From NCBI GenBank assembly GCA_038562375.1, contig JBCFAY010000006.1, positions 62,001-126,000 of the forward strand: DNA of 64,000 nt, in the 5' to 3' direction. A program made the translations under genes and the position numbers. The notes below the pieces were generated by a model. It did no database searches and was not told the DNA's origin. It saw nothing but the letters and a program-made list of their open reading frames with translations. This DNA is from JBCFAY01 sp038562375 (GTDB taxonomy: Bacteria > Bacillota > Clostridia > Christensenellales > CAG-138). This document shows positions 41,545 to 49,002 of this stretch, one piece after another (position 1 is the stretch's first letter; the number at the start of each line of letters is the position of its first letter).

Positions 41545-41647
41545 GAATTTGTATACCTTCCTATATTAAACGCACAGATACCAGCCGCACGGACAACATA
41601 AAAAACCGTCCCATTGTCGCTTCATTTCAGGCGCACGGAGGCCGAAC

Positions 41648-42529
41648 GTGATCGTAAACGGGGTCGAAATCGAAAACACCTACGCGGAAGGGTTCTTAAT
41701 GGCGGGCACCCGCTTTTTGATCACCGCCGATACCCTGGAATGGGCGCGCGAGGCGGGCCGAAAGGCGACCGGCTTTGCGACGTCGATCATCGCGTGCGGC
41801 TGCGAGGCGGATATCGAGTCCGAGTTTGCCCAAGGGCCGGACGGGCGGCCCGGCGTTGCGGTCGTGATCATGTCCCGGGATCTGGAGGCGGTGGCGGAAC
41901 AGGCGCTCAACCGGGTCGGCCAGTGCGTGATGACCTGCCCGACGACGGCCTGCTTCAACGGTTGGGATGGCGGCGAGAGCATCGATATCGGCAGGAGCCT
42001 GCGCTATTTCGGCGACGGAAGGCAGATCAGCAAGACCCTGTTCGGCAAACGCTATTGGCGCATCCCTGTCATGGACGGCGAATTTCTCGTCGAGGAGAGC
42101 TTCGGCACTTTTTCGGACGGGTCGGACAGCAACATCATACTCTTGGGCAGCGACCCGCGCCTCGCGCGCGCCGCCGCCGAACGCGCGGCCGACGCCATGC
42201 GGGCTTCCGGCGGCGTCATACTCCCGTTCCCCGGCGGCATCGTCCGCAGCGGGAGCAAGGTCGGTTCAAAATACAAGGCGCTCCGGGCTTCGACCAACCA
42301 CAGCTTCTGCCCCACGCTCAGGGACGACCCGGAATCGCTCCTCCCCGAAAACGTAAACTGCGTATATGAGATCGTCGTCTGCGGCGCGCTTGAAAAGGAC
42401 GTCCGCCGCGCGATGGCCTCCGGGATACGCGCCGCCGCGCGCGAGGGGATCGTGCGCATCACCGCAGGCAATTACGGCGGCAAACTGGGCAAGGTGCACT
42501 ATCCGCTTTGGGAGATTTTAAGCGAATGA
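41648..42529 (+). CDS. fhcD: formylmethanofuran:tetrahydromethanopterin formyltransferase (Ftr/FhcD family)
   Basis: A 293-residue formyltransferase that moves a formyl group between a methanopterin-type carrier and a methanofuran-type carrier. Length and motifs match the family throughout: MIVNGVEIENTYAEGF at the start, TGFATSIIACGCEADIE, RVGQCVMTCPTTACFNG, LRYFGDGRQISK, RYWRIPVMDGEF, FPGGIVRSGSKVGSKYKAL and ITAGNYGGKLGK. The start is GTG with GGAGG 7 bases upstream. It heads a coupled operon; its stop overlaps the next start (ATGA). In methylotrophic bacteria FhcD works inside the Fhc complex towards formate; in methanogens the reaction runs the other way. Direction here is inferred from the accompanying subunits. 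Confidence 0.92.
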   Translation: MIVNGVEIENTYAEGFLMAGTRFLITADTLEWAREAGRKATGFATSIIACGCEADIESEFAQGPDGRPGVAVVIMSRDLEAVAEQALNRVGQCVMTCPTTACFNGWDGGESIDIGRSLRYFGDGRQISKTLFGKRYWRIPVMDGEFLVEESFGTFSDGSDSNIILLGSDPRLARAAAERAADAMRASGGVILPFPGGIVRSGSKVGSKYKALRASTNHSFCPTLRDDPESLLPENVNCVYEIVVCGALEKDVRRAMASGIRAAAREGIVRITAGNYGGKLGKVHYPLWEILSE

Positions 42530-43587
42530 AACTTCTTGTGATCGGGTATTCCACGCGCAGCCTCGCCGAATCGCTGAGCGCGGAGCCGCACGACATCACC
42601 GTGATCGACGCGTTTTGCGATACCGACCTCGAGCGCATGGGCATAAGGGCCTACCGCTCGCTCGAGGAATCCGGCGTCGGCGCTATAAAGTTCGACGGCG
42701 TGCTCTACGCCTCCGGGCCGGAGCATTCCCCCGACGCGCTCCGCGCGGCCCGCGCGCTTCGGATCTACGGCAATCCGCCCGAAACGCTCGAGGCGCTCTC
42801 GGACACGCGCGCCTTCTACGCGTTTTTGGACGAGGCGGACATCCCGCATCCGGAGGTCTTTTTTGAAGGGGAAGCCCTCCCGCCCGGCGAATTTTTGTTC
42901 AAAAGCACGCTCCGCGATGGCGGCACGGGCGTTTCCCGCGCGGACGCGGCGATCGTCCCGCCGGAGCATATCGCGCAGCGGTTCGTCAAGGGCACGCCCT
43001 GCTCCTTCGCGTTCTTCGCGGACGGGCATTCCTGCGAGGGCATCGGCATTTGTGAGCAGCTCATCGGGGAAAAGGCGTTCGGGGCGCAGGGCTTTTTGTA
43101 CAACGGCAATATCGTCGTCCACCGGCGCTTCAGCGAAGAATTCTTCCAACGGCTCGAAGGGATCGCGAACAAGCTCACGCGCCGGTATGGACTTTGCGGC
43201 GCGAACGGCTTCGACTTTATGCTCCTTGAGGGCGGCGGGGCGTGTTTATTGGAGCTCAATCCCCGCTGGTGCGCGTCGTTCGAGCTCTACGAGCGCATGT
43301 ACGGCTGCAGCATCGCGCGCGCGCAGGTGCTTGGGACGCCGCCCGTGCGCGGCGAGGCCCAATCAAGCGCTCTCGGCAAGGCCGTGCTCTATGCGCACAG
43401 CGATTATACCGTGCCCGAAGACGCGGGCGGCTGGTACGACGGCGGCATACGCGACGTGCCCCACGTCGGCGAGTTCATCCCGCAAGGCTATCCCATCTGC
43501 ACCGTGTTCGCAAGCGGCGTTGATCGGGACGACTGCTATAGAAAGCTTATCGACCGGTCGAAGCCGATTCTCAAAGGAAAGGATTGA
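42526..43587 (+). CDS. ATP-grasp ligase, candidate methanofuran side-chain ligase (MfnD/OrfY-like)
   Basis: A 353-residue ATP-grasp enzyme. An N-terminal Rossmann-like region (MKLLVIGYSTRSLAESL) precedes the ATP-grasp fold, with FLFKSTLRDGGTGVSR, KGTPCSFAFFADG, and the metal-binding end GFDFMLLEGG...LLELNPRWCASFE. In methanogens MfnD of this superfamily joins glutamate to tyramine during methanofuran synthesis, and a related ATP-grasp gene (orfY) sits in methylotroph H4MPT clusters. Location between fhcD and fhcB, with 4-bp overlap, argues for synthesis of the furan carrier. The exact reaction is inference; start ATG 42526 is set by the overlap. Confidence 0.7.
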   Translation: MKLLVIGYSTRSLAESLSAEPHDITVIDAFCDTDLERMGIRAYRSLEESGVGAIKFDGVLYASGPEHSPDALRAARALRIYGNPPETLEALSDTRAFYAFLDEADIPHPEVFFEGEALPPGEFLFKSTLRDGGTGVSRADAAIVPPEHIAQRFVKGTPCSFAFFADGHSCEGIGICEQLIGEKAFGAQGFLYNGNIVVHRRFSEEFFQRLEGIANKLTRRYGLCGANGFDFMLLEGGGACLLELNPRWCASFELYERMYGCSIARAQVLGTPPVRGEAQSSALGKAVLYAHSDYTVPEDAGGWYDGGIRDVPHVGEFIPQGYPICTVFASGVDRDDCYRKLIDRSKPILKGKD

Positions 43588-43591
43588 GCGC

Positions 43592-44518
43592 ATGAGCGTG
43601 CCGCAAGCGTTTCGGGCGGACATAAAGCTGCTCGCGCGTGCTCTTTCGGAGGCAAAAGCCCCGGCGATATTCGGGCTTTTGAACATCTCCATGGAGAACC
43701 AGCGCCTCGCCTTGCGCCTTGCGCGAACACTCGGCGCGTACGTATCGCTCGAGCGGCCCGCGCCCGCATCCCTTACCTACGGCTCGCTTTCAAAATACGG
43801 GCTGATCCTCGACTGCTCCGAAAAAGGGCTCTTTGAGGCCGCGCCGCCTTTTTACGGCGAAGTGCTGCGCACGGGCGCGCTCCTAAGCGTAAACGCGTGG
43901 CGATACCTGCGCGCGCTGCGGCGGAACAAGCGCGCCATAGGCCTTATGGACGGCGCCCCCGCCGAAGAGCTGGAGGGGATCTACGAGCGCGTCGCCGACG
44001 CGGGCGGCGCGGCAATCTGCTTCGGGGAAGCTCTTATTCCCGCGATGATCTATGACCAGATCGAAAAATTTAGGGGCGAATCGCGCGGCGCATTGGACAT
44101 CGGCCTGCTACAGGTGGATAAAGCAAACCGCGCGGGCGCGTACGAGATCGCCCTGGAGGAGTTTTTGGGCGCGCCCGCAAGCCTGTGCGAGGGCGAAGCG
44201 AAGGCCGACGAGGCGTTTCACATCAAAAAGCTCCTGGCCGCGGCCGCGATCGACGCTGCCCTTTTGATCGGCGACAGCTTGGATTGGCCGTTCCCCGAAA
44301 GCGGCCCCGGCTGCCCGCTGTACGCGGTGGGCTGCACGAAGGAGCCGCCGCAGCGCCCCGCCCTCTTCATCCCGGCCGCGCGCCTTGGGGAAGGCGACGG
44401 CGGGACCGTGCTGCGCGGGGATCTGATGCCCCTTACAATCGAGGCGAAAAGCGCGCCCGGCCTCCCGAGGCTTACGGACGTGCTCAAGGCGCTCCTTGAG
44501 GAGGCGGCGGCATGCTGA
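43592..44518 (+). CDS. fhcB: formyltransferase/hydrolase complex subunit B-like (FwdB-derived, cofactor-less)
   Basis: A 308-residue protein between fhcD and fhcA, the position and size of FhcB. FhcB is a shortened relative of formylmethanofuran dehydrogenase subunit FwdB that has lost the molybdopterin and 4Fe-4S sites and serves as scaffold. This protein likewise has no N-terminal Cys cluster; its few Cys are scattered. GLLNISMENQRLALRLARTL and ACFGEALIPAMIYD-like segments are weakly FwdB-like. GGAAAGGA lies before the ATG, and its end overlaps fhcA by 7 bp. Assignment depends mainly on context and could be wrong in detail. Confidence 0.62.
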   Translation: MSVPQAFRADIKLLARALSEAKAPAIFGLLNISMENQRLALRLARTLGAYVSLERPAPASLTYGSLSKYGLILDCSEKGLFEAAPPFYGEVLRTGALLSVNAWRYLRALRRNKRAIGLMDGAPAEELEGIYERVADAGGAAICFGEALIPAMIYDQIEKFRGESRGALDIGLLQVDKANRAGAYEIALEEFLGAPASLCEGEAKADEAFHIKKLLAAAAIDAALLIGDSLDWPFPESGPGCPLYAVGCTKEPPQRPALFIPAARLGEGDGGTVLRGDLMPLTIEAKSAPGLPRLTDVLKALLEEAAAC

Positions 44519-46023
44519 AGATCGCGAACGCGCGGGTCTACGATCCCAAGAACAACCTCTTGGGCGAAAGCGCCGACCTCTACGCCCAGGGCGGGAAAAT
44601 ATCGCCGCCCGGCGAGGCGGACGAAACCTACGACGCGGGCGGCGGCATCGTCATGGCGGGCGCGATCGACATCCACAGCCATATCGCGGGATATCCGCTC
44701 AACCTGGTGCGCGGCGGCGAGCTTTCCGCGCTCGCGCCCTGCGTATCCGATACCGGCTTTGAGTACGCGCGCATGGGCTATACGGCCGTCGTCAACCCGG
44801 CGCTTCCCGCCCTCTCCGCAAAGCAGGCGTTTTTAGAGGAAAACGCGATCCCGAACCTCGACAAGCTCAACCTCGTCTGGATCGGCGAAAACCCGGCGTT
44901 CCTCAATATCGCGTCGGAAGGCGGACGGGAGGAGCTGGAACATTACCTCTCATGGCTCATCGAGGTTTCGGGCGGCTACGGGTTCAAGGTCATCAACCCG
45001 AGGGGCGGGGACGCCGGGGGCCCGCTCGGCTACGCCGCGCTGCTCGGACGCCTTTTGGAGTGCAACGAGCGATTGAAGCTCCCGCACGCGCTGCACCTGC
45101 ATCACCCGTACCTCGGCGGGATGGACGCGTACCGGGCCGTCTGCGAGACGATCAGGCGCGCCGACGGGCTGCGGCTCCACCTTGCGCACCTGCAGTTCTA
45201 CGGCTACAAAACCGGCCGGGACGGGAGGATGCTCTCGGCCGCCGAGGAGCTCGCGCGCGCGATTAACTCCAGTGAAAGCGTCACGTTCGACGCCGGGCAG
45301 GTGGTGTTCGGTGATGCCGCCGCCGTTACCGCCGATATCGGGTTTGCAAGAAAGCTCGCGGGCGAAAAACGCAACGGCGGCTTTATGCAGCAGCTTTGGG
45401 AAGAGGACGGCGGGTTCGGCGTGCTCGGGCTCTCCTATTCCAGGGACAATTACGTCGGCTCCATGCAGTGGCTCGTCGGCCTTGAATTAATGCTGCTCAC
45501 CGAGGACCCGGGCAAGGTGTTTTTATCCACCGATCACCCGAACGGCGGGCCGTTCACCGCGTATCCAACCCTGATCCGCCTGCTGATGGACAAAGCCTTC
45601 CGGGACGAACAGGTCAAGCTCCTGCACCCCAGGGCGCAGGCGAACACCTGCCTTGGGGACATCTCCCGCGAGTACACCCTCGCGGAGATCGCCGCGCTCA
45701 CGCGCTCGGGCCCGGCGCGCTGCCTCGGGCTGGACTTCAAAGGCCATCTGGGCGTCGGCGCGGATGCGGACATCGTAGTTTATCGCGAGCAGCGGGATTT
45801 CGCGGAGATGTTCGCGCGCCCGGCCGCGGTATTTAAGTCCGGCGTAAATATCGCAAAGACCCCGCCGCCGACCAGTATCCTCATGGCAAAACCGCCGCAA
45901 TACGACCGGGATTTCGTGCGGGGGCGCGTGGGGAAGCATCTGAGCGTCGGTTTCAGCGAAGCGTTTATGAGCGGGGAGTTCCTCCTGCAAAACGGCGCGG
46001 CCTATTTCGAGGGGAGGCGCTGA
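44512..46023 (+). CDS. fhcA: formyltransferase/hydrolase complex hydrolase subunit A (FwdA/FmdA-like amidohydrolase)
   Basis: A 503-residue amidohydrolase-fold subunit that hydrolyses the formyl-methanofuran-type amide to formate. Key metal-site positions of FwdA are visible: HSH (H55, H57 in AGAIDIHSHIAG), the Lys that becomes carboxylated (K159 in GFKVINP), the His-rich HALHLHHPYLGG (192-203), HLAHLQFYG (223-231), and Asp341 in STDHPNGGPF. The C-terminal region contains GVGADADIVVY and NIAKTPPPTSILM. It overlaps fhcB by 7 bp and is followed after 1 bp by fhcC. Family membership is strong; the hydrolytic direction follows from the lack of redox subunits. Confidence 0.9.
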   Translation: MLKIANARVYDPKNNLLGESADLYAQGGKISPPGEADETYDAGGGIVMAGAIDIHSHIAGYPLNLVRGGELSALAPCVSDTGFEYARMGYTAVVNPALPALSAKQAFLEENAIPNLDKLNLVWIGENPAFLNIASEGGREELEHYLSWLIEVSGGYGFKVINPRGGDAGGPLGYAALLGRLLECNERLKLPHALHLHHPYLGGMDAYRAVCETIRRADGLRLHLAHLQFYGYKTGRDGRMLSAAEELARAINSSESVTFDAGQVVFGDAAAVTADIGFARKLAGEKRNGGFMQQLWEEDGGFGVLGLSYSRDNYVGSMQWLVGLELMLLTEDPGKVFLSTDHPNGGPFTAYPTLIRLLMDKAFRDEQVKLLHPRAQANTCLGDISREYTLAEIAALTRSGPARCLGLDFKGHLGVGADADIVVYREQRDFAEMFARPAAVFKSGVNIAKTPPPTSILMAKPPQYDRDFVRGRVGKHLSVGFSEAFMSGEFLLQNGAAYFEGRR

Positions 46024-46024
46024 G

Positions 46025-46777
46025 ATGGGGGCGACGCTCGCGCTCAAACAATCGCTCGTCACGTTCCTCGATCTGTCGGACCTGAGCCGCGCGGTCGGCT
46101 TTGACCCCGAACAGATCGAAAAGATCGAGCTTCGCTACGGGAAGACGCGCGCACGGGTTTCCGAGCTGTTCCGCGTCGAGCCGAACTCAACCGGCGAACT
46201 CGCGCTCACAGGCGACCTGCGCCTTGCGATCAATGCGGGCGAAGGGCTTTTATGCGGCGCGATGCGCGTCAAAAGCGGCGTTTCCCACAACGCGGGCAGG
46301 CGCATGCAGGGCGGCAGGCTCTATATCGAGGGCGACGCGGGCGAAAACGCCTGCAATCAGATGCAGGAAGGCTTCGTTTCCATCTCGGGCAATGCGGGGG
46401 ACAACGCCTGCAGGCGCATGCGGCGCGGCGTCGCGGTCATCGGCGGGTTCACGGGCCGCTCCCTCGGGTATGAGATGCTGGGGGGCACACTCGTTTCGCT
46501 CGGCAAAATCGAGAATCCCGAAGGCGGCGGGGTTTACATCGGACTCGATATGGACAGGGGAACCATTATACTGCCCGCGAATACCGATGCGCCCCCCGGC
46601 TTCACGCGCATTTCGGACTGCGATCTCGTATTCTTAAGGCTGCTGTTTCTCTCGCTCCGGGATGCCGGGGTACCGATACCGCAAAGCGCGATCGGCGGCG
46701 TATTCACGCGCTGGCGCGGCGACGCTCTCAGATTAAACAAAGGGGAACTGTTCATCCCGCAAGGAGCCAAACAATGA
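46025..46777 (+). CDS. fhcC: formyltransferase/hydrolase complex subunit C (FwdC/GltS C-terminal-domain-like)
   Basis: A 250-residue protein with the GXGXG-type right-handed beta-helix of FwdC and glutamate synthase C-terminal domains. The repeats are clear: GGRLYIEGDAGENACNQMQ, GFVSISGNAGDNACRRMR and GVAVIGGFTGRSLGYEML. FhcC holds the complex together next to FhcA and FhcD. TGAGATG joins it to fhcA, and its stop overlaps the next gene by 4 bp. Usual length is about 260-270 residues. No Cys cluster is present, as expected for the non-redox complex. Confidence 0.85.
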   Translation: MGATLALKQSLVTFLDLSDLSRAVGFDPEQIEKIELRYGKTRARVSELFRVEPNSTGELALTGDLRLAINAGEGLLCGAMRVKSGVSHNAGRRMQGGRLYIEGDAGENACNQMQEGFVSISGNAGDNACRRMRRGVAVIGGFTGRSLGYEMLGGTLVSLGKIENPEGGGVYIGLDMDRGTIILPANTDAPPGFTRISDCDLVFLRLLFLSLRDAGVPIPQSAIGGVFTRWRGDALRLNKGELFIPQGAKQ

Positions 46778-47655
46778 ATCGAATCGGCATCATCGGCCAT
46801 CAGCAGGGCTTCCACTACCGCCAGCTCAAGGACGCTTTCGAGCGCCTCGGGGCACAGGTATCCTTTTTTACCGTCAAGGACCTCCCGGGCTGCATCGGCA
46901 TCGGGCAGAACAAAACCGCGCTCTTCAAGTGCGACGGGGTCGTCATGCGCGGCCTGCCGGGCGGCACGCTCGAGCAGATCATCTTCCGCATGGACGCGCT
47001 GTTCGCGCTCGAGCACGCCGGGATCTTCTTTTTGAATTCGCCCAGGAGCATCGAAAAGACGGTGGACAAATACTACACCACGTTCCTTTTGGAAAGCTAC
47101 GGCCTGCCCACCCCGCCGACGATCACCACCGAGAGCGCCCAGGAGGCCATGGAGGCGTTTTTCCGTTTGGGCGAGGACGTCGTATACAAGCCGCTCTTCG
47201 GCTCCTGCGGCAAGGGGATGCTGCGCCTGACGGACGCGGATTCCGCCAGGGCCGCGTTCGAAGGATTGGAGCGCGCCGGGGCGATGCTGTATGTGCAGAA
47301 ATTCATCCCCTGCTCCAACCGCGATATCCGGGTGTTCGTGCTCGGCGGCCGGGTGATCGCCTCGATGATGCGCACGGGCGAGTCCTGGCGCGCGAACTTC
47401 TCGCTCGGCGGGAAGGTGCAGCCGTACGGGCTTTCCGCCTACGAGGAGGTGCTCGCGCTCGGGGCGGCGCACGCCGTGGGGGCGGACATCGCGGGCGTCG
47501 ACCTTTTGCCCGCGGACGACGGGAGCCTCTACGTCTCCGAGGTGAACGGCTCGCCGGGCTGGGAAGGGCTCTCGCAGGTGGCGAAGGCCGACATCCCGCT
47601 CGAGATCGCAAAGTTCACGCTCGACAAGCTTCCCGGCAAAACGTACGCCCTTTAG
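46774..47655 (+). CDS. RimK-family ATP-grasp ligase (MptN-like or polyglutamylating)
   Basis: A 293-residue ATP-grasp ligase of the RimK/MptN group. IIGHQQGFHYRQLKDAFERL starts the pre-ATP-grasp domain; NSPRSIEKTVDKYYTTFLLE, DVVYKPLFGSCGKGML, YVQKFIPCSNRDIRVFVLGG and the metal-binding end YVSEVNGSPGWEGL are typical. In methanogens MptN adds glutamate to tetrahydromethanopterin, and methylofuran of Methylobacterium carries a polyglutamate tail. This gene closes the fhc operon (ATGA overlap) and so is a candidate for either tail. Which acceptor it uses cannot be told. Confidence 0.75.
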   Translation: MNRIGIIGHQQGFHYRQLKDAFERLGAQVSFFTVKDLPGCIGIGQNKTALFKCDGVVMRGLPGGTLEQIIFRMDALFALEHAGIFFLNSPRSIEKTVDKYYTTFLLESYGLPTPPTITTESAQEAMEAFFRLGEDVVYKPLFGSCGKGMLRLTDADSARAAFEGLERAGAMLYVQKFIPCSNRDIRVFVLGGRVIASMMRTGESWRANFSLGGKVQPYGLSAYEEVLALGAAHAVGADIAGVDLLPADDGSLYVSEVNGSPGWEGLSQVAKADIPLEIAKFTLDKLPGKTYAL

Positions 47656-47699
47656 GCGCGCCGGGCGTCTCCTTTTTATAAACCAACGATCCGCAGCAA

Positions 47700-47733
47700 A
47701 CGGGCCTCCGCGGGAGCGGGGCCCGTCTTTGTG
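47700..47733 (+). terminator. terminator of the fhc operon
   Basis: ACGGGCC and GGCCCGT form a GC-rich stem around TCCGCGGGAGCGG, followed by CTTTG. It is 45 bp past the last stop of the operon. Confidence 0.6.
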
Positions 47734-47767
47734 CGGCAAAACGCCCGCGCCGCGCTCTTCCTGCGCG

Positions 47768-47807
47768 AAAAAACGCCGGGACGCATTCATTTAAGATGCA
47801 TCCCGGC
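47768..47807 (-). terminator. terminator of the minus-strand importer/oxidoreductase cluster
   Basis: GCCGGGATGCAT pairs with ATGCGTCCCGGC with one internal offset, and on the minus strand the stem runs into TTTTTTT. It ends the long cluster after the FAD oxidoreductase, back to back with the fhc terminator. Confidence 0.8.
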
Positions 47808-47824
47808 GGCGCGAACAAAGCGCG

Positions 47825-48979
47825 CTAGCAGACGACCTTGACAAACCGCATCGGCGAATAGGGCTTCGCTTCCTCGGCGACCCTTCCGGTCCTGTAGAAA
47901 TCGGCGAGCATCTCCCCGATGCCGGGTGAAAGGGCGATCGCGCTGTGGAAGGAATTGGCGATAAAGAGGTTTTCAGGCGAATCCATGGGGCCGAATACCG
48001 GACGCCCGTCGTCGACGTAGGATACGAGCCCCGCCCACATCCTGATGATCTCAAGATCGCCGAGCGAGGGGAACAGCTCGACGACGCGCTTTGCCACGGC
48101 GCGGGGGCCTTCGTAGGTGTTGGTCTTATCGTAATTGCCCGGCCGGGTCGTCGCCTGCGCAAGGACGATGTTCCCCGATGCGCTCTGCGCCATGCAGGCG
48201 CCCACCACCATAGGGGCCGCCGCGGATTTTACGAACAGCGCGCCGTCGGTGATCATGCGGGTGATCCTCGGGGCCACCTGCATGCTGACCATGGCTTCGC
48301 CCCGCTCGTAGCGGATCGGCACCTCCGCGCCCGCCATCCGGGTGAATTCGCGCGCCCACGCGCCCGCGGCGCAGACGATCAGATCCGCGCGGAATTCGCC
48401 CTTTGGCGTATAAAGCGCGCCGATGCGCCCGCCCGAAAGCTCTACGCCCGTGACGGGCGTATGGGTCAGGACCCTTGCGCCCAAATCCTTTGCGCGCCTT
48501 ATCATGGCGAGGTTGAGCTTGAACGGGTTGACCCTGCCCTCGCCGGGGCACCAGCAGGCCCCGATGATCGCCTTGGGCGAGAGCGCGGGTTCGAGCGCGA
48601 TCGCCTCCTTTGCCGTGACGATGCCGATGTCCTTGAGCCCGAGCCCGTGCGCGTGCCTGCACAGCCCCGAAAGCGCCGCCTCCTGCTCCTCGCTTGACAG
48701 CGGCATCATGCCGCCGCAGGGGCTGTATTCAAGGTCGCCGAGCTCCTTTTCAAGCTTCTCCCAGGATGCCTGCTGCAAAAGCGCGAGGCGCATCGCGAGC
48801 GCGTTTTCCCTGTAGCTGAGAACGCAGAACCCGGGGTTCGCCGCCGAAGCCCCGGAGCAGATGTCGCCCTTTTCGAGCAGCACGACCTTGGCTCCGGCCG
48901 CCGACAGCTTCCATGCCGCCGCCGCGCCGACCACGCCCCCGCCGACGATCGCGACGTCATACTTTTGGATGTTTTCCAT
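47825..48979 (-). CDS. FAD-dependent oxidoreductase of the DAO (D-amino acid/sarcosine oxidase) family
   Basis: A 384-residue FAD enzyme. The dinucleotide fold is YDVAIVGGGVVGAAAAWKLS with LLEKGDICSGASAANPG, and the C-terminal family block shows RMWAGLVSYVDDGRPVFGPM and HSAIALSPGIGEM. This group includes glycine, sarcosine and other N-methyl-amine oxidases or dehydrogenases. If the substrate is an N-methyl compound the C1 product would be formaldehyde or a methylene carrier, which would feed the neighbouring C1 pathway; that link is inference. It is the last gene of the minus-strand cluster, 23 bp after an amidohydrolase. Confidence 0.82.
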   Translation of the reverse strand: MENIQKYDVAIVGGGVVGAAAAWKLSAAGAKVVLLEKGDICSGASAANPGFCVLSYRENALAMRLALLQQASWEKLEKELGDLEYSPCGGMMPLSSEEQEAALSGLCRHAHGLGLKDIGIVTAKEAIALEPALSPKAIIGACWCPGEGRVNPFKLNLAMIRRAKDLGARVLTHTPVTGVELSGGRIGALYTPKGEFRADLIVCAAGAWAREFTRMAGAEVPIRYERGEAMVSMQVAPRITRMITDGALFVKSAAAPMVVGACMAQSASGNIVLAQATTRPGNYDKTNTYEGPRAVAKRVVELFPSLGDLEIIRMWAGLVSYVDDGRPVFGPMDSPENLFIANSFHSAIALSPGIGEMLADFYRTGRVAEEAKPYSPMRFVKVVC

Positions 48980-49002
48980 TATTCGCTCCTATGGTGATTT
49001 GC

